The position numbers and the translations under genes were made by a program. Of a DNA stretch of 64,000 nt, positions 9,042-15,626 are shown piece after piece. Every line of letters begins with the position of its first letter. Position 1 is the first letter of the stretch. Where the stretch lies: contig NZ_RSFW01000015.1 in assembly GCF_003937825.1 (NCBI RefSeq), positions 1 to 64,000 on the forward strand, in the 5' to 3' direction. This DNA is from Mesobacillus subterraneus. GTDB taxonomy: Bacteria; Bacillota; Bacilli; Bacillales; Cytobacillaceae. The notes beneath the pieces were generated by a model that ran no database searches, was not told the origin of the DNA, and saw only the letters and a list, made by a program, of their open reading frames with translations.

Positions 9042-9747
9042 AGAAAAACCTATCAGAGATCAGGCAGAGCGCCTGAGAAAAAGAGTTGAACGAAAAACTG
9101 ATCATGCAGTTGAGAAAAAAGAAACACTGCCACCTAGGAGCTCACTCCACCGGCAAAAACAGAAAAAGACAAAAGTGAAAGTGAAATACCCCGTCATCAG
9201 ATTGATGGCACTCTTTTTCATTTTGCTGCCGATCTCTTTTTTTAGCGTCATTTCTTATCTGGAGGGTACAAAAGGACCTTTGAAACAAACGTTGGAACGT
9301 GCAGGTGTGGAACTGATCAATGTTGAAAAGAACAGTGAAAAGGAAGAAGAGGACGATGCAGCTCCAGTCTTTGAGGAAATTGAAGATGCAAAAAAAGTAG
9401 AGGTTGTATCTGCCGCCCCGGCTCCTTCAAGCAGTGGCGATAAAGATACCACCGAAAACTCTGCTCCTGAGAAGGAGAAAAAAGCAGAAATAGAAACTGT
9501 CCAAGCTTCCTCTCCACCTGCAGAAGAGGCTGAAACCGCAGAGGAAACTGCCGCCCCAGAAGCCGAGGGTGAAGACAAGGACGAAAAGATTATCTACCAT
9601 ACGGTAAAACCAAGTGAAACGCTGTACCGGGTATCGATGATGTATTTTAAATCCCAGGACGGAATCCCAATCATCAAGAAAGCCAACAATATTCAGGGCA
9701 ATGAAATCCAGGCAGGGCAAGTGCTGAAAATCCCTGTAAAAAATTAG
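9034..9747 (+). CDS. ypbE: LysM-domain membrane-anchored protein YpbE
   Basis: Protein of about 237 residues: a very basic N-terminus, one membrane segment (about residues 55-80), a long Glu/Ala/Lys-rich low-complexity linker, and a C-terminal LysM domain (HTVKPSETLYRVSMMYF to QVLKIPV). This architecture places the LysM domain outside the membrane to bind peptidoglycan. I chose the TTG at 9034 because GGGGG sits eight bases upstream; a TTG at 9019 is possible. Last gene of the ypbB-recS-ypbD-ypbE operon, overlapping ypbD by eight bases and closed by a strong terminator. Confidence 0.82.
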   Translation: MNKEKPIRDQAERLRKRVERKTDHAVEKKETLPPRSSLHRQKQKKTKVKVKYPVIRLMALFFILLPISFFSVISYLEGTKGPLKQTLERAGVELINVEKNSEKEEEDDAAPVFEEIEDAKKVEVVSAAPAPSSSGDKDTTENSAPEKEKKAEIETVQASSPPAEEAETAEETAAPEAEGEDKDEKIIYHTVKPSETLYRVSMMYFKSQDGIPIIKKANNIQGNEIQAGQVLKIPVKN

Positions 9748-9773
9748 TCTATTATAAATGAACATATAGTTTC

Positions 9774-9809
9774 AAAGCTGGGCCAATTCAATTGGCCCAG
9801 CTTTTTTTT
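9774..9809 (+). terminator. Intrinsic terminator of the ypbB-ypbE operon
   Basis: AAAGCTGGGCCAATT pairs with AATTGGCCCAGCTTT around a two-base centre, a stem of about 15 bp followed by eight Ts. Confidence 0.95.
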
Positions 9810-9821
9810 GCTGATTACTCT

Positions 9822-9926
9822 CAACGGGGAATAAGTGGTCTGCAACGGGGAATAAAATGGGCCCAACGGGGAATAAATCGTCCGCAACGGGGAATAAAGT
9901 TGGCCCAACGGGGAATAAAGCACCTG
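9822..9926. repeat. 21-bp tandem repeat array, five copies
   Basis: CAACGGGGAATAA recurs at 9822, 9843, 9864, 9885 and 9906, exactly 21 bases apart, with variable 8-bp spacers. On the minus strand the units remain open in one frame and would encode heptads containing YSPL, but there is no ribosome binding site or recognisable protein, so I treat the array as non-coding. It follows directly after the operon terminator. The rest of the gap to 10094 is AT-rich without a gene. Confidence 0.88.
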
Positions 9927-10094
9927 CACTGAGAGATTTCATCAACTCAGCGGGAACATAATCGACATTTTCGGAAAAATCCAGCAGAAAAAGATTAATA
10001 GTACTTCTTTTAAGTGGTTATTTACATTTTTTAATGACAATATCATAACTTCACGGACAAGCTCATACTATTTTTACATAGGGGAGGGCTTGCC

Positions 10095-10553
10095 ATGGAA
10101 CCGGATATCATGAACCTGGATGAAAAAACAGATCCTGCAACCAAAAGGATGCTTCAAAATTTAATAGACAGAAAGAAGAAGTTTGATCGTTTTAAGTCAA
10201 GGCACCTTTTGTCTGTTTGGGTGACCATTGGGCTTATATCAATTTATTTCTATTACCTTTATGTAACCATAATGAAGCCTTATTCCTACTCGTTTGCAGA
10301 GATTTTTTCTGTATATGTCCAGAATTCTGCCAATCTGTATTTTTTGATTGTGACGGTCGGTACGTATGGATTGATGGTCCTTTTGAAAGAAAAACGGGAA
10401 AAGGCTGAGAAAGAATACCAGGCGCTCCGCTGTGAAATCGTCGATCGCAGCAAGGATTTGTGGAAGAGGGAAGAGGAGTGGAAGAACCGCCATATTGTTT
10501 TTGATATGATGAAAAAAAAGTTTGATATCAACCTGTACCATGAGAATAAATAG
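10095..10553 (+). CDS. ypbF: YpbF family membrane protein (DUF2663)
   Basis: Protein of 152 residues: a charged N-terminus, two membrane segments at about residues 43-60 and 75-98, then a charged, probably coiled-coil C-terminal tail (KEKREKAEKEYQAL onward). Size and position match B. subtilis YpbF. The ATG has GGGGAGGG upstream. It is monocistronic, with a terminator touching its stop codon. The sequence CATACTA at 10064-10070 resembles a SigF/SigG -10 box, but the -35 spacing is short. Function unknown. Confidence 0.78.
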   Translation: MEPDIMNLDEKTDPATKRMLQNLIDRKKKFDRFKSRHLLSVWVTIGLISIYFYYLYVTIMKPYSYSFAEIFSVYVQNSANLYFLIVTVGTYGLMVLLKEKREKAEKEYQALRCEIVDRSKDLWKREEEWKNRHIVFDMMKKKFDINLYHENK

Positions 10554-10579
10554 AAGCATCCAGACGGGATGCTTCTTTC
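10552..10579 (+). terminator. Intrinsic terminator of ypbF
   Basis: AGAAGCATCC pairs with GGATGCTTCT across five bases, starting inside the stop codon, and ends in TTTCG. It lies between the convergent ypbF and cotJC genes. Confidence 0.75.
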
Positions 10580-10582
10580 GTA

Positions 10583-11152
10583 TTAGAATATTCTCTTTTT
10601 TCCTTGCTCATCCTTAAGTATTTCGACTGCTTCGCGGAAGCGCTGGGAATGGATGATTTCGCGTTCGCGTAGATACCTCAATCCGTCATTCAGGTCAGGG
10701 TCATCACTCATGTTGATAATCCATTGATAGGTTGCCCGTGCTTTCTCTTCGGCGGCGATATCCTCATATAAATCGGCGATCGGGTCTCCTTTTGCCGCGA
10801 TATAGGACGCGGTCCAAGGAACACCGGCAGCATTGTGGTAGAAAAGGGCGCTGTCATGGTTTGCGTAGTGTGCATCGAGACCGGCCTGTTTCATTTGTTC
10901 AGGTGTGGCATCCTTCGTCAATTTATAAATCATCGTAGCGATCATTTCCAGGTGAGCGAACTCTTCAGTACCGATATCCGTCAATAGGCCGATCACTTTA
11001 TCTGGGATTGTGTATCGCTGGTTTAAGTAGCGCAATGCTGCTGCGAGTTCTCCATCTGCCCCGCCATATTGTTCGACGAGGAATTTAGCGAGCATGGGGT
11101 TACAGGTGCTTACTTTTACAGGATATTGCAATTTTTTCTCGTATAGCCACAT
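10583..11152 (-). CDS. cotJC: Spore coat protein CotJC, manganese catalase-like
   Basis: Protein of 189 residues, the standard CotJC length, belonging to the ferritin-like manganese catalase superfamily. Glutamate and histidine residues for a di-metal site are visible in GTEEFAHLEMI (E-x2-H), DIAAEEKARATY and REREIIHSQRF (E-x2-H). CotJC is an outer spore component and may decompose peroxide; activity is not proven by the sequence. The ATG is preceded by AGGAGGGGG. Last gene of the minus-strand cotJA-cotJB-cotJC operon, which in B. subtilis is at a different chromosomal position as I recall. Confidence 0.95.
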   Translation of the reverse strand: MWLYEKKLQYPVKVSTCNPMLAKFLVEQYGGADGELAAALRYLNQRYTIPDKVIGLLTDIGTEEFAHLEMIATMIYKLTKDATPEQMKQAGLDAHYANHDSALFYHNAAGVPWTASYIAAKGDPIADLYEDIAAEEKARATYQWIINMSDDPDLNDGLRYLREREIIHSQRFREAVEILKDEQGKKRIF

Positions 11153-11178
11153 GTTCCTTACCCCCTCCTAGTTTCAGT

Positions 11179-11439
11179 TTAGAGCTGCCATGGCCAAGGA
11201 CCGTCATTCCAATTCCATGGATAACCCGAGTAGCTGTTGCCATACTGCTGAAGAGGTCCATACGTGCTTTCAATGACTTTTTTCAGCCGTTTCCGTTCTT
11301 TGGCAAACTGATTAAACTGATTAATCGCTTCATAATCATCCGGGTGGGTGTCTAAGTATAAAGTGAGTTCAACCAGGACAAAATCCACCGCTTGCAGCTG
11401 TTCCATCGTGGCGTAAAATTCCTGCGGAAGCTGTTTCAT
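11179..11439 (-). CDS. cotJB: Spore coat protein CotJB
   Basis: Small coat-associated protein of 86 residues. It has a conserved helical N-terminal half (VDFVLVELTLYLDTHPDD), a charged middle, and a Tyr/Trp/Pro-rich tail ending in WNWNDGPWPWQL. Its start overlaps the cotJA stop by four bases, indicating translational coupling. In B. subtilis the cotJ operon is transcribed by SigE in the mother cell. No enzymatic motif is seen; it probably helps CotJC assemble into the coat. Confidence 0.92.
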   Translation of the reverse strand: MKQLPQEFYATMEQLQAVDFVLVELTLYLDTHPDDYEAINQFNQFAKERKRLKKVIESTYGPLQQYGNSYSGYPWNWNDGPWPWQL

Positions 11440-11666
11440 ATGTGGTCACCATCCCTTGGAGCTTCGTAAGGGGAATACCAGGGATCATAAAAAACCTTCC
11501 ACAGTGTACCTGTTCTTAATGCTTGCATCGGTGTGAATTGTTCAAGGTTTGGCGGCTGGAATCCCAGGAATAGATTGGGTGGTGTCGAATAGGTTTTCGC
11601 CGTGATTGGCGGACATGGGTCGAAGGGACTGGCGTACGGGTACCATACTCTTCTATGTGTAGACAA
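11436..11666 (-). CDS. cotJA: Spore coat associated protein CotJA
   Basis: Protein of 76 residues, first of the cotJABC operon. The sequence is proline and aromatic rich (DPCPPITAKTYSTPPNLFLG, then EQFTPMQALRTGTLWK), typical of CotJA. The start is a TTG with AGAGGAGGGC seven bases upstream, the only start that fits the site. A weak SigE-like -10 (CATAAAAT on the minus strand) lies upstream, but the -35 match is poor, so I do not list it as a promoter. Required for CotJC incorporation in B. subtilis. Confidence 0.9.
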   Translation of the reverse strand: MSTHRRVWYPYASPFDPCPPITAKTYSTPPNLFLGFQPPNLEQFTPMQALRTGTLWKVFYDPWYSPYEAPRDGDHI

Positions 11667-11812
11667 ACTAAGCCCTCCTCTAATTAAACTTCATTTCATT
11701 TTATGAGCAGAATTTTATTTCATGTTAAATTTATCTGGCTGTGCAGGGAATTTCATAAATATGCAGAATTATATAAGTCATAAGCAGTATTTTAAAACCA
11801 GAGGTGATTTGA

Positions 11813-12445
11813 ATGTTTGTTAAGAGTATCATGATTCCGAGGTATAAGTGTGTAACCGCGCAGCAGGATGAAGCTTTGCATAGTGTGCTGGAAAAGTTGG
11901 ATGGAAACGAAATCGATGGTGTCCCCGTTCTGGATGGTGACAAATATGTCGGTGTCGTAACAAGACACGGTATTTATCAGCAATATTTTGAGACAGGGAA
12001 TAATAAAGATGAATTTCTTCAGAATACAACTGCTAAAGACATCTTGACTCTGCAGGAACAAATCCTGCATGGCAGTGAGATTTTTGAAAGTACGTTTGTT
12101 AAGCTGAAGGATATTCCGCTCATGGCGGTAATTGATGAATATGATAGGTTTCAGGGGATTGTAACCCGTTCTGACGCTCTTGATCAATTCCAAAGCGCTT
12201 TCGGAGTACATAGGGAAGGGGTCAGGATTGCGTTTACATCCGTGGAAACAGAAGGTAGGATCGCCAGGCTGGCAGATATTGCCCACCAGTTCCATGAGCA
12301 TATCATTTCCCTTGTCACCTTCGATGAGACGGATAAACTGGTTCGCCGAATCGTCATGAAGATTGAAAAGAAGGACAATATTGACCGTTTCATAAAAAAA
12401 TTGGAAGATTCGGGCTTCCGGATTCTTGATATTCATGAAGTTTGA
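11813..12445 (+). CDS. CBS-domain pair protein with C-terminal ACT-like domain
   Basis: Protein of 210 residues. Two CBS motifs occupy about residues 1-60 and 75-130 (MIPRYKCVTAQQDEALHSVL, GVPVLDGDKYVGVVTR, then PLMAVIDEYDRFQGIVTRSD). The remainder (about 140-210) looks like an ACT-type regulatory fold, an architecture known from AcuB-like proteins. CBS pairs bind adenine nucleotides, so a sensor role is likely, but the target is unknown. AGAGGTGATTTGA precedes the ATG. It is divergent from cotJA and followed by an unrelated membrane protein. It is not part of the B. subtilis arrangement that I recall. Confidence 0.8.
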   Translation: MFVKSIMIPRYKCVTAQQDEALHSVLEKLDGNEIDGVPVLDGDKYVGVVTRHGIYQQYFETGNNKDEFLQNTTAKDILTLQEQILHGSEIFESTFVKLKDIPLMAVIDEYDRFQGIVTRSDALDQFQSAFGVHREGVRIAFTSVETEGRIARLADIAHQFHEHIISLVTFDETDKLVRRIVMKIEKKDNIDRFIKKLEDSGFRILDIHEV

Positions 12446-12505
12446 TTTTTCTATATGGAAATAAGGACAAGAGCCTTTCATACATTGTGTATGGGAGGTT
12501 TTTCT

Positions 12506-12898
12506 ATGCTTTGGAAAGTTTTCAGGCTGTTTTTTGGACTGTTATGCGGTTACCTGGTGGTGAACTGGCTGCCGGACTTCAAACCACGCCATGAAGAAGA
12601 GTTTGTGAGTGACTTCATTCTCCACCCGATTGAATTTTTTGCGGGAGCGATGGCGCTTGTTTTTGGCATGTATGCAATCGGCGGATTGCTAAGAGAAGGT
12701 CTTGGGAGTTTCATGAACATATTTAAAGGTAAAAGGGTAGTGGTTTCTGATATAATTCTTGCTATCGGATGTTTTGGCTGCTTCTCTCTATTGATTCAAT
12801 ATGGATTCTGGCAGACCAGCGTCTTTTTCGGTTTCTGTTTGCTGTATGGTATGATTTCTTTTAGTCCATACAAGATGGAGAAAGATCATGGGAAATAG
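12506..12898 (+). CDS. Uncharacterised small membrane protein
   Basis: Protein of 130 residues with about four hydrophobic segments: residues 3-22, 43-62, 80-98 and 101-117. I do not recognise the family. I chose the ATG at 12506 because GGGAGG is seven bases upstream; ATGs at 12455 and 12491 lack such a site. It follows the CBS protein by 60 bases and precedes the metallophosphoesterase by 18 bases, so it is probably cotranscribed with the latter. Confidence 0.6.
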   Translation: MLWKVFRLFFGLLCGYLVVNWLPDFKPRHEEEFVSDFILHPIEFFAGAMALVFGMYAIGGLLREGLGSFMNIFKGKRVVVSDIILAIGCFGCFSLLIQYGFWQTSVFFGFCLLYGMISFSPYKMEKDHGK

Positions 12899-12916
12899 TT
12901 TTATGGGGAGGCAAAA

Positions 12917-13705
12917 ATGGAAATCGTCTATTTTTTACTTGGTGTGCTGCTGATTGGCAGCTTCCTTTTATTATATATGTACAGGCAGGCATTTACAGAC
13001 AGAGTCTTGAGACAGGAAATCCGGTTCAAGGATTTTCCTCCGAGTTTCGGATCGGTGAAGATTTTCTTCATTTCAGATATCCACAAGAGGATCATTTCCG
13101 ATTCAATCATAAATGAAGCAAAAGGAAATGCCGATATCGTTATCATTGGAGGAGACTTGGCAGAAAAAGGGGTTTCGCTTGAACAGGTTGCGGCAAACAT
13201 TGAAAAATTGAAAACCATTGCCCCTGTATTTTTCGTATGGGGAAATAATGATTACGAATTTAACGTACATGAACTCGATCAGCTACTATACCATACAGGA
13301 GTCAAGGTCCTGGATAATACGGCGGTAAAGTTTGAATCCAGGGCCGGTGATCCATTGTTTATCTTGGGTGTTGATGATTATGGAACTGAAAAGAGCAGGC
13401 TGGATCTCGCATTGAAGGATGCAGGAGAGGAAGGGTTTAAAATACTGATCAGCCATAGTCCCTTTATCGTTAAGGACTTTGGTGAAGGACATGGTATCAG
13501 CCTTGTCCTCAGCGGCCACACACATGGGGGGCAAATCAGGATATTCGGCTTTGGCCCATATGAATTAGGCGGAATCAAAAAAAAGAATGGTACGACAGTA
13601 CTGACAAGCAATGGTTACGGAACTACTGGCGTGCCGTTGAGATTAGGAGCAAAAGCGGAGGCGCATCTCATCACTTTGCTGCCGGAAACCGAAGGAGCAG
13701 ATTGA
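12917..13705 (+). CDS. ypbG: Membrane-anchored metallophosphoesterase YpbG
   Basis: Protein of 262 residues with an N-terminal membrane anchor (about residues 3-22) and a calcineurin-like phosphoesterase domain. The dimetal motifs appear in order: FISDIHK (D-x-H), IGGDLAE (GD), WGNNDYE (GN), SHSPF (H) and SGHTHGGQI (GHTH). This pattern resembles the YkuE/YpbG group, where lipid or nucleotide phosphoesters are candidate substrates; the actual one is unknown. AT-rich spacing and a GGGGAGG ribosome binding site precede the ATG. Likely cotranscribed with the small membrane protein upstream. Confidence 0.85.
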   Translation: MEIVYFLLGVLLIGSFLLLYMYRQAFTDRVLRQEIRFKDFPPSFGSVKIFFISDIHKRIISDSIINEAKGNADIVIIGGDLAEKGVSLEQVAANIEKLKTIAPVFFVWGNNDYEFNVHELDQLLYHTGVKVLDNTAVKFESRAGDPLFILGVDDYGTEKSRLDLALKDAGEEGFKILISHSPFIVKDFGEGHGISLVLSGHTHGGQIRIFGFGPYELGGIKKKNGTTVLTSNGYGTTGVPLRLGAKAEAHLITLLPETEGAD

Positions 13706-13770
13706 AGTTTTACAACGAGAGAACAGTATATTTATAATCGGTAGTGTATGGAAGTAACGGAGGAATGAGG

Positions 13771-14682
13771 ATGGGAAACGGCGAGGGGAAATTTAATATC
13801 AAAGCAGTGTCCAATATGCTTGGAATCCAGCCTGGGACATTAAGGGCCTGGGAAAGAAGATACCAGATGATCGCTCCTGTCAGGAATGAATCCGGCCACC
13901 GTTTGTATACAGATGAACATGTGAAAACCTTGAGGTGGCTGATTTCAAAGGTGAATGAAGGCTTTACGATCAGCCAGGCTGTTTCTTTGCTGGAGAATAC
14001 CTCACCGCCTTTTGAGACTGCTGAATTGCCAAAAAGGGACATCCTTGAAGAGATGAGGGACAAGCTGCTGGCCGCTCTTCTTGATTTTAACGGCTCAAAA
14101 GCTCATGAGCTAGTCAATGAGGCCTTTGGTTTATATACGATTGACAAGACTGTTATCGATTTATTGGGTCCGATCCTGATTAAGGTAGGCGATTTATGGG
14201 AAGAGGGTAGTATAACGACTGCACATGAGCATTTTGCTTCTTCATTTTTACGTTCCAGAATTGAGGGTTTGTCAAATTCCATCCCACACAGTTCGTTCCT
14301 TCCGAAGGCCATCGCGGTTTGCGGTCCGGGAGAGAGACATGAACTGGGGCTGTTGATCTTCACGATGTACCTGAGGCGTAAAGGATTTGAAGTCGTCTTT
14401 CTCGGCACTAGCCTTGCGGAGGATGATCTGGAAGTAGTGGTTGATAAGGTGAAACCAAAATTCCTCTTCTTATCCTGCACACTTGAAGAAAACAGGCCGG
14501 CAACCCTGGAGCTAGCAGATAGGATGACAAAGGACTATCCGCAGCTCTCCATTGGGTTGGGAGGCATAGGAATTGATTCCATCCCGGACCACGAGCGACA
14601 GGAGTACAAGGAACTCATTGTCGGCTTGACGAGGATGGAATGGGAAAATTGGCTGAAAAAGCGCATTGATTCATTGAAATAA
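13771..14682 (+). CDS. MerR-family regulator with cobalamin-binding domain (CarH/LitR-like)
   Basis: Transcription regulator of 303 residues. A MerR winged helix is at about residues 7-75 (LGIQPGTLRAWERRYQMI). A four-helix B12-capping domain (about 90-170) carries W143 and E153-H154, the W-x9-EH motif of the adenosylcobalamin photoreceptors CarH and LitR. A cobalamin-binding Rossmann domain (about 178-300) carries E188-x-H190-x2-G193, H190 being the likely axial cobalt ligand. In characterised homologues, B12 binding in the dark gives a repressing tetramer that light dissociates. I chose ATG 13771 because GGAGG is seven bases upstream; GTG 13744 and ATG 13765 are alternatives. No carotenoid genes are nearby, so the target genes are unknown. 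Confidence 0.88.
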   Translation: MGNGEGKFNIKAVSNMLGIQPGTLRAWERRYQMIAPVRNESGHRLYTDEHVKTLRWLISKVNEGFTISQAVSLLENTSPPFETAELPKRDILEEMRDKLLAALLDFNGSKAHELVNEAFGLYTIDKTVIDLLGPILIKVGDLWEEGSITTAHEHFASSFLRSRIEGLSNSIPHSSFLPKAIAVCGPGERHELGLLIFTMYLRRKGFEVVFLGTSLAEDDLEVVVDKVKPKFLFLSCTLEENRPATLELADRMTKDYPQLSIGLGGIGIDSIPDHERQEYKELIVGLTRMEWENWLKKRIDSLK

Positions 14683-14747
14683 CTCACCAACCTGCAATAT
14701 TTTCATAAACTAAAACAAGAGCTTCGTCGATGGCAGGGGGCATGATT

Positions 14748-15329
14748 ATGCGCTTGGAACGCTTAACAAACAATAAAATAAAAATTTTCCTGACAATAGA
14801 TGACCTCTCTGACAGGGGATTGACTAAGGAGGATATTTGGAAGGATTCCCTTAAGTGGCATCAGCTTTTTCACGATATGCTAGAAGAAGCCAGCGAAGAA
14901 TTTGACTTGGACATCATCGGGTCTGTCGCTGTCGAGATATTTTCTTTGCAAGCACAGGGTATGGTGATGATTGTCACGATGATCGAACAGGATGAAGATG
15001 AAGAGCAATTTGATGATGGCATTATTGAAATGCAGGTCACGGTTGACGGTATAGAGGATATACTGTTTGAATTCGATAATATCGAAGACGTAATCCAGCT
15101 GGCCAACCGGCTAAGCCATGCCGGCATCGCCGGGGGAAGCTTGCATTTCATGAACAATCGCTATTATCTGCTTATGAATGGAATACGACCGGAAGAGGCG
15201 GATAAAACAGTGTCTCTTATGGCGGAATATGGAGTTCCTTCCATCTTGAGCATCCATCGATTGCTCGAATATGGCAAGGAGATTATGGAAGAACGCGCAG
15301 TCGAAACGCTAATCCATTATTTTAAATAA
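14748..15329 (+). CDS. mecB: Adaptor protein MecB/YpbH, ClpC partner (MecA paralogue)
   Basis: Acidic protein of 193 residues, close to the 194 of B. subtilis YpbH. The N-terminus MRLERLTNNKIKIFLTIDDL is typical of MecA-type adaptors, and the C-terminal domain (about residues 105-193), which binds ClpC, is preceded by an Asp/Glu-rich linker. By family knowledge it delivers substrates to the ClpCP protease and can activate ClpC. ATG 14748 has AGGGGGC upstream and gives the conserved N-terminus; the ATGs at 14730 and 14742 do not. It is followed by a strong terminator. Confidence 0.9.
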   Translation: MRLERLTNNKIKIFLTIDDLSDRGLTKEDIWKDSLKWHQLFHDMLEEASEEFDLDIIGSVAVEIFSLQAQGMVMIVTMIEQDEDEEQFDDGIIEMQVTVDGIEDILFEFDNIEDVIQLANRLSHAGIAGGSLHFMNNRYYLLMNGIRPEEADKTVSLMAEYGVPSILSIHRLLEYGKEIMEERAVETLIHYFK

Positions 15330-15357
15330 TAATGGATTAGAGCTTCGGCTTTTTTAT
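15311..15357 (+). terminator. Intrinsic terminator of mecB
   Basis: AATCCATTATT pairs with AATAATGGATT, the stop codon lying in the loop, followed by a small AGC-TTCG-GCT hairpin and six Ts. Confidence 0.85.
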
Positions 15358-15495
15358 TTGGGAGGGATATATTATGCAGGTGGTGATTGTTGTTCCTGAC
15401 TCGAAAATCAACAACTAAAAGAAACAGATAAACAGCAGGGAATGTCTTATTATTCAGTCAATTTATTCATAAGGCAATAGTGATAAGGACTTGGT

Positions 15496-15509
15496 TGGTA
15501 GCGTTTACA
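15496..15509. promoter_or_regulatory. Candidate cre (CcpA) site upstream of gudB
   Basis: TGGTAGCGTTTACA matches the cre consensus TGWNANCGNTNWCA at 13 of 14 positions, the third base being G instead of A/T. It lies about 40 bases upstream of the gudB -35 box. Motif match only. Confidence 0.35.
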
Positions 15510-15548
15510 TTCAATAATCAAAAAATGCGGAAAACTGTTTTTTTCTTC

Positions 15549-15576
15549 TTGCATAAAATAACCAAAGGTGTATACT
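15549..15576 (+). promoter_or_regulatory. SigA promoter of gudB
   Basis: TTGCAT at 15549-15554 and TATACT at 15571-15576 are separated by 16 bases, about 50 bases before the gudB start codon. Confidence 0.65.
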
Positions 15577-15626
15577 AATCCATGAAAGCAGACAACATCC
15601 GCAAAAGTGATTTAGGAGGTTTATCA

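Noticed and set aside
9744-9929. Minus-strand 61-codon frame with YSPL heptads
   Set aside because: It only exists because the 21-bp repeat period is divisible by three; no ribosome binding site and it overlaps the ypbE terminator.
11667-11760. SigE promoter for cotJABC
   Set aside because: A CATAAAAT -10-like sequence exists on the minus strand, but the -35 at the proper distance matches poorly; regulation by SigE is expected from the family, not shown here.
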